A DNA stretch of 64,000 nt from Candidatus Allochristensenella caecavium (GTDB taxonomy: Bacteria; Bacillota; Clostridia; Christensenellales; QAND01): contig CAJFOS010000006.1 of the NCBI GenBank assembly GCA_904397865.1, positions 1 to 64,000 on the forward strand, given 5' to 3'. The translations under genes and the position numbers were made by a program. Positions 43,875-53,669 of the stretch are shown one piece after another. The notes under the pieces are model-generated. The model worked only from the letters and a program-made list of their open reading frames with translations, was not told the origin of the DNA and searched no databases. How positions within the stretch are numbered: the first letter of the stretch is position 1; each line of letters starts with the position of its first letter.

Positions 43875-44285
43875 ATGGCAACGTTTCGCCTGGAAATTTT
43901 AACGCCGGACCGCCGTTTTTTCGACGACCAGATTGATATGTTGATTTTCACCGGTTCGGAAGGGGAAATTGGCGTCATGGCCGGTCATATTCCCATGGCC
44001 GCTACCATTGAAGCCGGCCCGATGCGTATCAAAAAGGACGGCGAATGGAAAGAGGTTTTTTCCTCAGAAGGTTTTTTATCCATCATGGATGGTACGGCGC
44101 GCGTGTTGGTACAAACTGCCGAGTGGCCGGAAGAGATTGACCGCCGCCGGGCCGAGGAGGCTATCGTGCGCGCCAATGCACGCATCGCTCATCAACGTTC
44201 CCGTTCGGATTTTTTCCGGGCGCGGGCCGCTATCGCTCGGGCGATGGCGCGCATCAAAGTGCTCAACGATACAGACCACCATTAA
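43875..44285 (+). CDS. atpC: ATP synthase F1 subunit epsilon
   Basis: Epsilon connects gamma to the c ring and can inhibit ATP hydrolysis. The 136-residue protein has the beta-sandwich N-domain (FRLEILTPDRRFFDDQIDML, GSEGEIGVMAGH) and a C-terminal two-helix domain from about residue 90. It is the last gene of the atp operon, with a terminator about 30 bases later. Confidence 0.94.
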   Translation: MATFRLEILTPDRRFFDDQIDMLIFTGSEGEIGVMAGHIPMAATIEAGPMRIKKDGEWKEVFSSEGFLSIMDGTARVLVQTAEWPEEIDRRRAEEAIVRANARIAHQRSRSDFFRARAAIARAMARIKVLNDTDHH

Positions 44286-44317
44286 ACCGGATATGTTATC
44301 TCCATACTTTCAATAAA

Positions 44318-44345
44318 AAAAGAGGACACGGGCGTGTCCTCTTTT
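44318..44345. terminator. Bidirectional terminator between atpC and prs
   Basis: 13-bp stem AAAAGAGGACACG/CGTGTCCTCTTTT with a 2-base loop, flanked by A and T runs on both sides, between convergent genes. Confidence 0.9.
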
Positions 44346-44354
44346 GTATTTTGC

Positions 44355-45356
44355 TTATTTTTCGGTAATCTCTTCGCCAATATGTTCAATCATATTCACA
44401 GTTACCTTGTTAAACAGCGGGCTTACGCTTTCCCGATTATTGATGCGCAATACCGTTTCAGCAAACAGCGGCGCCACCGACACAATCTTGATTTTACTGC
44501 ATTGGCGAATGTATGGGTTTTCCACCGAGTCCGTTGAAATCAGCATTTCAATCGGGCTGTTTTCAATGGCTTGTACCCCTTTTTCACGAATCAGGATATG
44601 GCTCAGGCATGCATAGATATGCCGAGCCCCTTTGTTTTTCACCGCATTGGCAATTTCCACCAGTGTGCCGCCGGAAATCGTGAAGTCGTCCACAATCAGG
44701 CAATCCTTGCCCTCTACATTGCCGATAACTTCCAGCACCTTGGCCTTCTCATCATGCGCCACACGGGTTTTATCCCCAATCGCTACCGGCACGCCCAAAT
44801 AATCCGCGTACCCGCGCGCATCCTTGGCAAACCCTGCATCCGGTGAAACAACGACCATGTTATCTGTCAATCCAAGGGATTTAACGAATTCACACAGCAT
44901 AGGTTTGGAATACAGGTGGTCTACCGGTTTACGGAAAAAGCCTTGTACCTGCGGCGCATGTAAGTCCATGACAATCACACGGTCAGCGCCCGCCATTTCA
45001 ATGCAGTCCGCACATACACGCGCCCGGATAGACACGCGCGGCTCATCCTTCTTATCGCCTTTTGCATACCCGAAATAAGGAATTACAGCCGTCACCGAAC
45101 CCGCAGAAGCCCGCTTCATCGCATCCATCCAGAATAGGATTTCCACAAATTCGTTATTGGGATTCAGCCCAATCGGCTGGACAATATATACGTCCTTATC
45201 GCGCACCGTTTCCTTAATCCGCACGAAGATGTTTCCATCCGAAAACGTAATCACTTCGCTGTCGCCCAATTCACATCCGATGTACTCACACATTCTGCGC
45301 GCAAACGGTTTTCCCGTCGAGCCCGCAAAAATCTTTACGTCCCCGTTGGCATGCAT
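44355..45356 (-). CDS. prs: Ribose-phosphate diphosphokinase (PRPP synthetase), divergent
   Basis: PRPP synthetase transfers diphosphate from ATP to ribose 5-phosphate for nucleotide synthesis. From ATG at 45354-45356 it has 333 residues. Shared marks include the N-terminal VKIFAGSTGKPFARRM, ITFSDGNIFVRIKETVRDKDVY, ADRVIVMDLHAPQVQGFF, and the PRPP loop LIVDDFTISGGTL. The usual ATP-site segment with RQDRK reads GYAKGDKKDEPR and the loop lacks the common DDMIDTAGT form, so it belongs to a divergent branch. A TTG nine bases earlier lies too close to AAAGG. In Bacillus prs follows glmU; here it stands alone with its own promoter. Confidence 0.85.
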   Translation of the reverse strand: MHANGDVKIFAGSTGKPFARRMCEYIGCELGDSEVITFSDGNIFVRIKETVRDKDVYIVQPIGLNPNNEFVEILFWMDAMKRASAGSVTAVIPYFGYAKGDKKDEPRVSIRARVCADCIEMAGADRVIVMDLHAPQVQGFFRKPVDHLYSKPMLCEFVKSLGLTDNMVVVSPDAGFAKDARGYADYLGVPVAIGDKTRVAHDEKAKVLEVIGNVEGKDCLIVDDFTISGGTLVEIANAVKNKGARHIYACLSHILIREKGVQAIENSPIEMLISTDSVENPYIRQCSKIKIVSVAPLFAETVLRINNRESVSPLFNKVTVNMIEHIGEEITEK

Positions 45357-45398
45357 CCCAATCAACGCCTTTCAAACATTAAAACTTTCGGTAATTTT

Positions 45399-45427
45399 AT
45401 TGTACCACCGAGTCCCTGTTCCTTCAA
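45399..45427 (-). promoter_or_regulatory. Promoter of prs
   Basis: Minus strand TTGAAG (45422-45427), 17-base spacer, TACAAT (45399-45404). Confidence 0.65.
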
Positions 45428-45517
45428 CCAAACATTCTACAATTCTTTAAAAATTCTTCTGTTTTTCTACATATATCCATGTTTTCAAGCTGGCGTATCG
45501 TGTCTTTTGATGATGAA

Positions 45518-45543
45518 AAAAGGACCATTGCAATGGTCCTTTT
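45518..45543 (-). terminator. Terminator after ftsH
   Basis: A 26-base perfect palindrome AAAAGGACCATTG/CAATGGTCCTTTT followed on the minus strand by TTCATC, starting 12 bases past the ftsH stop. Confidence 0.85.
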
Positions 45544-45555
45544 CCGTTTTTCTGA

Positions 45556-47469
45556 TTATGCTTCATGCTCCGGCTGTTCATCAGTAGGGACAGCGGATGT
45601 TTCAAGCTGCGCAGGCGCGCTGGCCTGGTCCTTAGCAAACAATGCCTCGAATGTCTGCTGGTCCAATTTTTCCTTTTCCAACAGAATTTGGCACATCTGT
45701 TCGAGCGTATCCCTGTGTGCATTCAGAATATCCTTGGCCACTTTATAGGCGCTTTCGATAATGCGATGAATTTCTTCATCAATCTCAGCCGCAACCTTTT
45801 CCGAATACGAGCGCGTCTGGCCATAATCACGGCCCAGGAACACCTCATGTTCACCGCCATAATAGGTGCGTCCGATGGCGTCGCTCATGCCGTATTCAAC
45901 CACCATCTTGCGCGCTGTGCTCGTCGCCTTCTGCAGGTCGGACGAAGCACCGGTAGAAATCTCTCCAAGCATGAGCTCTTCCGCTGCACGGCCACCCAGC
46001 ATCATCGCAATGTCATCGGTCATTTTGCTCTTAGTGACATAATGCGTTTCTTCGCCCGGCAGCGTCATCGTATAACCGCCTGCCTGCCCGCGCGGAATGA
46101 TGGACACTTCATGCACCGGGTCGCAGTGCGGCAGTACATGGCCCACCAACGCATGGCCTGCTTCATGATACGCCACCAGCTTCTTGTCTTTTTCGGTCAC
46201 GACGCTGCTCTTTTTCTCCGGCCCAATTGTTACACGGTTGATGGCCTCCAAAATGATAGGCATCGTAATCTCTTTCAATCCACGGCGCGCGGTTAGAATG
46301 GCCGCTTCATTCATCACATTCTCCAAGTCTGCACCCGTAAACCAGGGGGTTCGTTTGGCCAGCACTTTCAAGTCAACATCTTCGGCCAACGGCTTGCCTT
46401 TGCTGTGCACTTTGAGAATCTCTTCACGTCCTTTGATATCCGGATAGTTGACCGTAATCTGGCGGTCAAACCGACCCGGGCGCAACAGCGCCGGGTCCAG
46501 AATATCCGGACGGTTGGTCGCCGCGATGATGATAATGCCTTCATTGGGGGCAAAGCCATCCATCTCCACAAGCAACTGGTTCAGCGTTTGTTCACGTTCA
46601 TCATGGCCGCCGCCCATGCCCGCGCCGCGGTGACGGCCCACCGCATCAATCTCATCGATGAAAATCATGCAGGGTGCGTTTTTCTTCGCTGTATCAAACA
46701 AATCACGCACACGCGAAGCGCCTACGCCGACGAACATCTCTACAAAATCGGAACCGCTGATGCTGTAGAACGGCACGCCCGCCTCACCAGCAACTGCTTT
46801 GGCCAGCAACGTTTTCCCCGTTCCCGGAGGGCCGACCAGCAATACGCCTTTGGGAATACGCGCGCCTAAATCCGCAAATTTTTTGGGATTTTTTAAGAAA
46901 TCGACGATTTCAGCCAGTTCTTCGCGTTCCTCTTCAGCGCCAGCGACATCTTCAAATGTCTTTTTATTCTTGTCATCCGTATTGACCTTGGCACGGGATT
47001 TGCCAAAACTCATGACGCCGCGGCCGCCGCTTTGGCCCCCCTGCTGGCTAATCATGAAATAGAACAGCCCGCCCATCAACAACATCGTCAACAGATAGGG
47101 CAGCATCGTCAGCAACCAGCTCGGCTCCGGCTCCGCTACAAACTGCAGCGAAACATCCTTATCCGCCGGATTCGGACCCAAGATGCTTTGCACGTCTTTC
47201 ATAAATACGTCAATACTGGGCAAATACGTCGAAACATCGTATTGCTTGGGGAAATCCTCTTTTTGGATTGTGGTGGACCGTTTGAGCGCCTTTACCTCAT
47301 TTTCCATGACATAAATGCTGCTAATCTCGTTGTTTTCCACCAGTTGCATGAATTCCGAATACCCGACTTCCTTATCAACCGTCGGCGTTCCGCCCAGCGA
47401 AGATACCAGGAAAAACACCAGCAACAGCAATAAGAGATAGGTACCCGGCCCACGTAGCGCTTTTTTCAA
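45556..47469 (-). CDS. ftsH: ATP-dependent zinc metalloprotease FtsH
   Basis: FtsH is the membrane AAA+ protease that degrades damaged membrane proteins and some regulators. From the TTG start at 47467-47469 it has 637 residues, with two membrane helices (about 9-25 and 118-140) flanking an extracytoplasmic domain, Walker [14 protein letters not shown], Walker [12 protein letters not shown], the second region of homology, and the zinc protease motif HEAGH in [12 protein letters not shown]. An in-frame ATG at 47506-47508 has no ribosome site, whereas GAGGAGG lies ten bases before the TTG. It follows hpt as in B. subtilis (tilS-hprT-ftsH). Confidence 0.96.
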   Translation of the reverse strand: MKKALRGPGTYLLLLLLVFFLVSSLGGTPTVDKEVGYSEFMQLVENNEISSIYVMENEVKALKRSTTIQKEDFPKQYDVSTYLPSIDVFMKDVQSILGPNPADKDVSLQFVAEPEPSWLLTMLPYLLTMLLMGGLFYFMISQQGGQSGGRGVMSFGKSRAKVNTDDKNKKTFEDVAGAEEEREELAEIVDFLKNPKKFADLGARIPKGVLLVGPPGTGKTLLAKAVAGEAGVPFYSISGSDFVEMFVGVGASRVRDLFDTAKKNAPCMIFIDEIDAVGRHRGAGMGGGHDEREQTLNQLLVEMDGFAPNEGIIIIAATNRPDILDPALLRPGRFDRQITVNYPDIKGREEILKVHSKGKPLAEDVDLKVLAKRTPWFTGADLENVMNEAAILTARRGLKEITMPIILEAINRVTIGPEKKSSVVTEKDKKLVAYHEAGHALVGHVLPHCDPVHEVSIIPRGQAGGYTMTLPGEETHYVTKSKMTDDIAMMLGGRAAEELMLGEISTGASSDLQKATSTARKMVVEYGMSDAIGRTYYGGEHEVFLGRDYGQTRSYSEKVAAEIDEEIHRIIESAYKVAKDILNAHRDTLEQMCQILLEKEKLDQQTFEALFAKDQASAPAQLETSAVPTDEQPEHEA

Positions 47470-47535
47470 GTTGGATAATCCTCCTCTATATTCCGTCCAT
47501 CCATGCATAAATGCAAATTCGAAAGTTTGCGGATT

Positions 47536-47564
47536 ATTATATCATATCTTCCCATCAGCGACAA
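47536..47564 (-). promoter_or_regulatory. Promoter of ftsH
   Basis: Minus strand TTGTCG (47559-47564), 17-base spacer, and a TG-extended perfect TATAAT (47536-47541). It lies in the short gap between hpt and ftsH, giving ftsH its own transcript. Confidence 0.75.
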
Positions 47565-47581
47565 CCGAATTCTCCGTGTGC

Positions 47582-48118
47582 TCAGCAGTATTCTTCCTCT
47601 TTGAGCACACAAACATCCGGATAATTGCGGTGATGAGAAGCAAAATCCAGACCATAGCCGACAACAAATTCATTGGGAATGGAAAAACCGACGTAGTCTG
47701 CCTGTAAGTCTACCAGCCGGCGTTCTTTTTTATCCAACAACGTGCAAATTTTCAGCGAAGCCGGATTGCGCTTGAGCAAAATATCCTTCAGCGCATTGAG
47801 CGTCTGTCCACTGTCAATGATATCCTCGATAATCAAGATATGTTTGCCCTGAATATCCACACCAAAGTCACGCTTAATTTCCACCGTGCCGCTGCTTTCC
47901 GTGCTGTCCCCATAACTGGAAACGATTAAAAACTCCACCGACATCGGCAGGTCAATCGCGCGCACCAGGTCTGCAGCAAAGATAAACGCGCCGTTAAGGA
48001 TACACGTGGCAACGATTTCCTGTCCTGCATAATCCTGTGTAATCTGTTTGCCCAGTTCCTGCACTTTCCGCGCAATTTCCTCTTTGGATACCAACACCTT
48101 TTTGACTGCCTGATTCAT
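47582..48118 (-). CDS. hpt: Hypoxanthine phosphoribosyltransferase
   Basis: Hpt salvages hypoxanthine and guanine to IMP and GMP using PRPP. The 178-residue protein has the PRPP-binding motif ILIIEDIIDSGQTL, CILNGAFIFAADLVRAI, and VGFSIPNEFVVGYGLDF, all family marks. The ATG follows GGGGG. It lies between tilS and ftsH, the conserved Firmicutes order. Confidence 0.96.
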   Translation of the reverse strand: MNQAVKKVLVSKEEIARKVQELGKQITQDYAGQEIVATCILNGAFIFAADLVRAIDLPMSVEFLIVSSYGDSTESSGTVEIKRDFGVDIQGKHILIIEDIIDSGQTLNALKDILLKRNPASLKICTLLDKKERRLVDLQADYVGFSIPNEFVVGYGLDFASHHRNYPDVCVLKEEEYC

Positions 48119-48136
48119 TGTTTTCCCCCATCTTGC

Positions 48137-49483
48137 TTATAGATCCGCGACCCATTGTAATTGAAGTATCGTATTGGTCCGCCCGTTGACCAGTGCGCTG
48201 TCGCTACGCGCCACCCCGGGAATCCATAAGACCTGCGTGCCGCTGCACACCACTGGCAGCCTGTCGCGCAGGCCATGTGGCACCTTTTGGTCCGTCAAAA
48301 TATCACTGACGCTCTTGGTGCCCGCCTTTGTATGAATCTTGTCGCCCTTATGGCGCGGCCGCGCCGTCAAAATAGGCGTGGATAACGCCTGCTCATCCAG
48401 CCAAAGCGTATCCATATCCAACGGCAACGACATGCCCTCACGCCTTTGTAAACGACTGACCACGATGCGCCCTCCATCCAGGCGGACGCATCCCGGCTGT
48501 GCAAGCGGCATGGCGGCAAACGGCTCTGCATCGATGCATAACTCCACCCAGGCTCCACACCATATCTGGCAGTTCGGCGTAAGGCGGGCATGCGTACCGG
48601 TTTGCACCGTCTTGAGGGCATCAGCCAATATCGTCTGCCGCATTTCCGTCAGGCCTAAACACTCCATCGCCGTTAGCAGCAACCGTTTCTGAACGGGAAC
48701 AGGCTGCCGGCAAAAAGCCTGCCTGTCCATGCGTATCCAATACGCATCCTGCCCCTGCCAGTGTACCTGTTTCATCGCTTGGTGCGTCCATTGCTGTAAA
48801 AGCGCCTCATCCTCACGCACATTTTGTGCTAAGCGAACCAGGGCCGTTACAATTTGCGGATTGAACTCCGCTTGCAAGTAAGGCAGCAAACCATGGCGGA
48901 TTCGGTTGCGTGTATACCGGCAATCTGCATTGCTCTTGTCCTCACAATACGGAATCCGGTTTGCACGAATATAGGCTTCAATCGAAGCGCGGCTGTTGTA
49001 TAACAACGGGCGAATCAGCCAGCCGCGTTTGGGCTGCATTCCCTGCAGGCCTCGCAGACCTGTTCCCCGCAGCAGATGCATCAACACCGTTTCCGCCTGG
49101 TCCTCCTGATGATGCGCAACCGCTACCACGCCTGGCGTCTGTTCACACATACGCTGAAAAAAGGCATACCGCAGGCGGCGTGCCGCCTGTTCAATGCCTT
49201 CGCCCTTGCGCTGTTCCTTGGCTACATCCACCCGCTCTACCACGCAGGGAATGCCCCAGGCAGCGCACACACGCTGGACAAATGTCGCTTCCTTGCTACT
49301 TTGTGGGCGCAGCATATGGTCCATATGCAGCACCGTTATCGAAAAGGGTACCTCTCGGGCCGACAGCCGCAGCGCGTGCAGCATGGCCATAGAGTCACGC
49401 CCACCGGAGACAGCTGCATACACACGGCCGTTGCGCGGTACCATGGCATATTGCTCCATGGTTTTCTGCATCTGTTCCCGCAA
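48137..49483 (-). CDS. tilS: tRNA(Ile)-lysidine synthase
   Basis: TilS adds lysine to C34 of the CAU-anticodon tRNA-Ile so it reads AUA. The protein has the N-type ATP pyrophosphatase loop VSGGRDSMAMLHAL, then HMDHMLRPQS, AHHQEDQAETVLMHLLRGTGLRGLQGM, and R-rich RNIRHGLLP-type sequence RNRIRHGLLPYL. The C-terminal substrate-binding domain is present. Two starts are plausible: TTG at 49481-49483 (448 residues; AAAGGGGG seven bases before) and ATG at 49469-49471 (444). Its order tilS-hpt-ftsH after spoIIE is as in Bacillus. Confidence 0.93.
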   Translation of the reverse strand: MREQMQKTMEQYAMVPRNGRVYAAVSGGRDSMAMLHALRLSAREVPFSITVLHMDHMLRPQSSKEATFVQRVCAAWGIPCVVERVDVAKEQRKGEGIEQAARRLRYAFFQRMCEQTPGVVAVAHHQEDQAETVLMHLLRGTGLRGLQGMQPKRGWLIRPLLYNSRASIEAYIRANRIPYCEDKSNADCRYTRNRIRHGLLPYLQAEFNPQIVTALVRLAQNVREDEALLQQWTHQAMKQVHWQGQDAYWIRMDRQAFCRQPVPVQKRLLLTAMECLGLTEMRQTILADALKTVQTGTHARLTPNCQIWCGAWVELCIDAEPFAAMPLAQPGCVRLDGGRIVVSRLQRREGMSLPLDMDTLWLDEQALSTPILTARPRHKGDKIHTKAGTKSVSDILTDQKVPHGLRDRLPVVCSGTQVLWIPGVARSDSALVNGRTNTILQLQWVADL

Positions 49484-49564
49484 GCGCCCGCCCCCTTTCA
49501 ATATGTACTCATTGTACCCATTCTGTCCGCGCAAAGCAACTGATTCCCGCGCTTTTCCACGAAA

Positions 49565-49601
49565 AAAAGCGCCCCGTGCACCGTGGGCACGAAGCGCTTT
49601 T
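49565..49601 (-). terminator. Terminator after spoIIE
   Basis: Outer stem AAAAGCGC/GCGCTTTT and inner CGTGC/GCACG, followed on the minus strand by TTTCGTGG. It begins about 8 bases past the spoIIE stop and separates it from tilS. Confidence 0.8.
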
Positions 49602-49609
49602 GGGGGGAG

Positions 49610-51646
49610 CTAATGTACCTTTGCCTTTTCCGTTCGTTTTATACGCAACACAATGGCCGTCATATCATCCTTGGCACCGCCGGCCTGTTCCATCGCCAAA
49701 TCCACCAGCCGGCCTGCAGCCGCATGCGCATCCGGCGCTGTTGTGGCCTGCAGCAGCCAAGATGAGACCAGTTCCGGTTTCATCATGTCCGCAACGCCAT
49801 CGCTCAACAGCACAATGGTGTCACCGGGCGCGATGTCCCGTTGCATCATTGCCGGCTGCACACTATCGACAATGCCAATCGGCAATGCCCCCTGCGCGAT
49901 GGATTCCGCAATTCCCCGCCGTATCAAAAACGATGGCGCCGCACAGGTTTTGATAAAATGGCAGCGTTGTTTGTTTAGGTCAATCAAGCATAGGTCCACG
50001 GCGGCAAATACATCTTTCTGGCGCATTGTGAGAATGCGATTTACCATGGGCAGAATATCCTTCTCTTCATATCCGGCCATAAAATAATCCTCTATCAGCT
50101 GCGCTGCCGCCTGGGCTGTCTGGGCCGCCTGTTCACCGCTACCCATGCCGTCACACAGGCATATCAGTTCCCGGCCGCCTTGCAGATGGACGGAGGAAAC
50201 TACATCGCCGCATACGCTTTCGCCCTCTTTTTGTACACAGGCCGCCCCGCCTTGCATACTCAGTGGAAATACCTGCGCATATCCCATCACGCATTTGTTC
50301 CTTTTCGCGCCGCAGCAAGGCCGTTCCAACGGGCGCATCTCCACCCCGCAGGCCGCAGAAACCGCTTTTTGCATCATCTTCTGGCATACGCCGTGACCGC
50401 CGCAGGCCCGCGTTTCCACCCGAGCCACCAACCCGTCCTCCTCGCGCACAGCAACGCCCAACACATCCACCCCTGCCAAGCGCAGACGCTGAGCGATGGT
50501 GCGTTCCGCCCAATCATCAAAGCCGCTTCCCTGCTCCACCTGCCGGGCGGTTTTTTTCAGCAATTCCGCCGTTTGAGCGGACTGCTCAGCCAACAGCACT
50601 GTCTGTGCCTGCGCGTCCGTTTCCTTGCCCAATACACGGGAAGTCTGTTTCATCGCCTTGCTCAGCCGAAACAGCTTTTCCGATACCAACCGCTGCAGCA
50701 TCGCCGAACGCGGCACATCCAGCAGTGTGCGGCTACGCCGGAACATCGCACCCAGTGCGTCCAGCCAGCTCTGGGGAACGGCCGCGCAAAGCGCACCTGC
50801 TACCATCAGTTCCCCCAAGGGGATAATCGCCTGCGCATTGGCGTTGATATACACAGTAAACAGCGCGTTACACAGCATGAACCCCAGGATGGCACCACCC
50901 TTGCCCATCCGTCCACAATATCCGGCAATCAGGGCGCATATGCCCATATTCCCGATATATAGCGCCGTGGCGCCGCCGCACAGCGTCGCACAAAAGCCAA
51001 GTGCCAGGCCGATGCACGCCAATAAGGGGGGCGACATACAACAAGCCAACGCCATCAAAATGGCAATCTCGCCCATACGCATTGCATTCATGCTCATAAT
51101 CGAAACAGAAGCCAGCCCCATCAGCAAGGCACAGATGCCAAAAATGACGGCCAACACCTCGTTTTCCTTGAGCGGCGCCTTTCGTTCCAGTGCCGAAAGC
51201 CCCCGCAGCGTTTCCGTAAAAATAAACGTGCAGGCCACTGCTAACGTTCCCTCTAAAAGAGTAATCAGAATGCCATACCAGGTATCCCTACGCACATACA
51301 TCGTCCCGCAAACCGCGGCCAGCAGTAATGCATAGCGGATGCGCGGCGCTACCGTGCGGTTATGATGTTCCGCTATAAACTGCATACCCAGCTGCAACGG
51401 TGCGTTGAACAGCGTCAGAAACATCATCTCCCTGGATGCAAAGCACGCACCCACCACACATCCAATCGCCGTCCGATTGCCCCCTTTGCGTTGCAGATAA
51501 CTGGCGGTACAAAAGGCCGCTGCAAATGGGCAAAGGGATTTTACTACGCAAGCCTGCGCCAAAATGACCGCAATGCCCAGCGGAGCAAACGTGCGAATCC
51601 AGGTCCCAATGGGAACGGCTTTGAGTTGTTCCATACGCTGTTCCAT
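49610..51646 (-). CDS. spoIIE: Stage II sporulation protein E
   Basis: SpoIIE is the septum-located PP2C phosphatase that dephosphorylates SpoIIAA and so activates SigF in the forespore. From ATG at 51644-51646 (after GGGAGGAGG) it has 678 residues: about ten hydrophobic helices up to residue 310, a linker (about 310-460), and a PP2C phosphatase domain with metal-binding aspartates in LICLCDGMGSGEQA, TIVLLSDGVADMM and GGAKDDMTAIVLRI. Shorter than the 827-residue Bacillus protein mainly in the linker. Upstream of tilS-hpt-ftsH as in B. subtilis. Confidence 0.94.
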   Translation of the reverse strand: MEQRMEQLKAVPIGTWIRTFAPLGIAVILAQACVVKSLCPFAAAFCTASYLQRKGGNRTAIGCVVGACFASREMMFLTLFNAPLQLGMQFIAEHHNRTVAPRIRYALLLAAVCGTMYVRRDTWYGILITLLEGTLAVACTFIFTETLRGLSALERKAPLKENEVLAVIFGICALLMGLASVSIMSMNAMRMGEIAILMALACCMSPPLLACIGLALGFCATLCGGATALYIGNMGICALIAGYCGRMGKGGAILGFMLCNALFTVYINANAQAIIPLGELMVAGALCAAVPQSWLDALGAMFRRSRTLLDVPRSAMLQRLVSEKLFRLSKAMKQTSRVLGKETDAQAQTVLLAEQSAQTAELLKKTARQVEQGSGFDDWAERTIAQRLRLAGVDVLGVAVREEDGLVARVETRACGGHGVCQKMMQKAVSAACGVEMRPLERPCCGAKRNKCVMGYAQVFPLSMQGGAACVQKEGESVCGDVVSSVHLQGGRELICLCDGMGSGEQAAQTAQAAAQLIEDYFMAGYEEKDILPMVNRILTMRQKDVFAAVDLCLIDLNKQRCHFIKTCAAPSFLIRRGIAESIAQGALPIGIVDSVQPAMMQRDIAPGDTIVLLSDGVADMMKPELVSSWLLQATTAPDAHAAAGRLVDLAMEQAGGAKDDMTAIVLRIKRTEKAKVH

Positions 51647-51789
51647 GCTTGTCCTCCTCCCCTGTTGTAGGGGGATTATAACAAGCTGCACAGGGCGCGT
51701 TTCGTCGAAGGGCGCTTTCGCCAAAAGCCGTAGTCGTTCGCGTAAAAAAGCAAGTATATTTTTGGCATTTTATTTTGCAGTATTTTATT

Positions 51790-51818
51790 TTGACATTCAA
51801 ACTACTTTCTGTTATTAT
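51790..51818 (+). promoter_or_regulatory. Promoter of the M28 peptidase gene
   Basis: Plus strand TTGACA (51790-51795), 17-base spacer, TATTAT (51813-51818). Confidence 0.75.
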
Positions 51819-51862
51819 GGGCAACGGTTTTTTATTTTCCCAACGGATTTGGAGGTAGAATC

Positions 51863-53638
51863 ATGCAAAAACAAACCAGACGAATGGCCGCCTATGGATT
51901 GACGGCCGTCGTCCTTCTTCTGGGGGCTTTTTTGGGATATCGGCAGATTTGCCCGCCCCAAACCCCTGACAATTTTCAGGAAAACAATACCCTTACGCTT
52001 TCCGATGTCGCAGGGCAGACGGAACCTTCGATGAATATGATGCTTTCTCATCTGAAAATCATGAGCCGGCAGATGCATGTGGCTGGAAGCGACGCCAACC
52101 GGCAGGTACATGACTACCTGGTTCAACAACTGACTGCCATGGGCTACACCCCGCAAACCGAATCATATCAGCTCACCCCCCAGCAGATTTTTCAAATCGA
52201 ACGTACCCACCGCAACCACCAGGACGATGTATATGACGAACAGGAAATCCGCGATTATGCTGCCATGGGCGACGCACAGACCTTGGATATCCAAAATGTG
52301 CTGGTTACTATCCCCGCGCCGCAGGCGCAGGGGGCCGTTCTGGTCATGGCGCATTATGACAGTGTGAAATTCGGTCCCGGCGCATCGGATGACCTCATTT
52401 CCGTCACCGCATTGATGGAAACGCTGCGTACGCTGGATACAACCGGCATGCAAAACGACCTGTATGTCCTCTTCACAGACGGGGAAGAACAGGGCTTACT
52501 GGGTGCCGCTTGTTTTGTGGACAGCCATCCTGAACTCAAGGATAGGCTTTCTCTGGTGGTGAATGTCGAATCCCGTGGGCAGCGCGGCGCGCTGCTGATG
52601 TTCGAAACCACGGCCAATAATCAGGCCATGATTGACCTATACCAACAAGGCGTTCCCGTTCCTGTCAGCTTTTCCATCGCAACGTCCGTCTACCAGATGA
52701 TGCAGAACGATACGGACTTGAGCGAATTCATGCTTGCCGGCTATGCGGGCCTCAACTTTGCCTGCATTGAAGGCGCCGAAGTCTACCATACCGAAAACGA
52801 TACCTTTGAAGGGATTGACCGCGATACCGTTTACCACTATCTGCAAACAACCTCAGGGTTTGTCAACTTTCTCTGTAGGGCGGATGTATCTGCCGTCGCC
52901 AGCTCCCAGCAGGATGCTGTGTTCTTCCCGCTTTTGCAGGGAAACCTTGTCGTCATGGGCGATGGAACCGCTAGGGGGATTGCTTGGGTAAGCGCAGCGC
53001 TTGCATGCGCTTGGATTGCCTTCCTTCTCCTCGCCCGTAAGGCCAGCGGAAAGACGTTGCTGAAAACCGTGGGCATGCAATTGGGAATGATGGTAGCCGG
53101 AGCACTCGTTAGCTTTGTAGTGGTCAAAATCGCCAGTACGGCCGCACACCTGTCCACCACGCGCGAATACCTCACCTGGGCGCTTTCTACGCCGCTGTTT
53201 TTGATTCTCTTGGCCATCAGCATGGTTGTCAGCACATGGATTTTGCTGCGGTATGCACGCAAACAAAACGAACCGCTGGCCGTGCTGGCTGGTATGATGC
53301 CGCTGCTCATCCTTGGTGCGATTGGTACCGCCCTGGCATTCAATGCGGCAAGCTACTTATTCTCTCTGCCGCTGTGCCTGTTGCTGGCTGTCAGCGTGAT
53401 TGCCTGGATTTTGCAATCCAAACACATGCGCCTGCATATGTTGGGTAGCATCAGCCTGGTAGTGATTGGCCTGTTCACATTGCTGCTGTTCACGCCCATC
53501 GTATACTTGGTGTATGTAGCGCTCGCCTTGCCGATGGCGCCGGCCGCAATTGCCCTGGCCGGTATTCCTCTTTCCATCTGTGTGGCATGTGCATGTTTGC
53601 TGTTTCCCTGCGACACGCCGGAATCAGCTCTTGCATAA
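51863..53638 (+). CDS. M28-family metallopeptidase with a polytopic membrane C-terminus
   Basis: M28 enzymes are two-zinc aminopeptidases. The 591-residue protein has an N-terminal membrane anchor (about 10-26), then a peptidase domain with metal ligands in VMAHYDSVKFGPGASDDLIS, the catalytic Glu pair in LFTDGEEQGLLGA, and a late His in EVYHTENDTFEGI. After about residue 370 come seven or so membrane helices. This plan (M28 domain plus C-terminal membrane region) resembles the Fxna/ERMP1 arrangement of eukaryotes and some bacterial relatives. The ATG follows GGAGG. It is a single gene with its own promoter and terminator. Substrate unknown. Confidence 0.85.
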   Translation: MQKQTRRMAAYGLTAVVLLLGAFLGYRQICPPQTPDNFQENNTLTLSDVAGQTEPSMNMMLSHLKIMSRQMHVAGSDANRQVHDYLVQQLTAMGYTPQTESYQLTPQQIFQIERTHRNHQDDVYDEQEIRDYAAMGDAQTLDIQNVLVTIPAPQAQGAVLVMAHYDSVKFGPGASDDLISVTALMETLRTLDTTGMQNDLYVLFTDGEEQGLLGAACFVDSHPELKDRLSLVVNVESRGQRGALLMFETTANNQAMIDLYQQGVPVPVSFSIATSVYQMMQNDTDLSEFMLAGYAGLNFACIEGAEVYHTENDTFEGIDRDTVYHYLQTTSGFVNFLCRADVSAVASSQQDAVFFPLLQGNLVVMGDGTARGIAWVSAALACAWIAFLLLARKASGKTLLKTVGMQLGMMVAGALVSFVVVKIASTAAHLSTTREYLTWALSTPLFLILLAISMVVSTWILLRYARKQNEPLAVLAGMMPLLILGAIGTALAFNAASYLFSLPLCLLLAVSVIAWILQSKHMRLHMLGSISLVVIGLFTLLLFTPIVYLVYVALALPMAPAAIALAGIPLSICVACACLLFPCDTPESALA

Positions 53639-53640
53639 TA

Positions 53641-53669
53641 AAAAAGAGCATCTAAAGATGCTCTTTTTT
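53641..53669. terminator. Bidirectional terminator between the peptidase and ferredoxin genes
   Basis: Stem AGAGCATCT/AGATGCTCT with a 2-base loop, preceded by a run of A and followed by TTTTT, between convergent genes. Confidence 0.9.
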
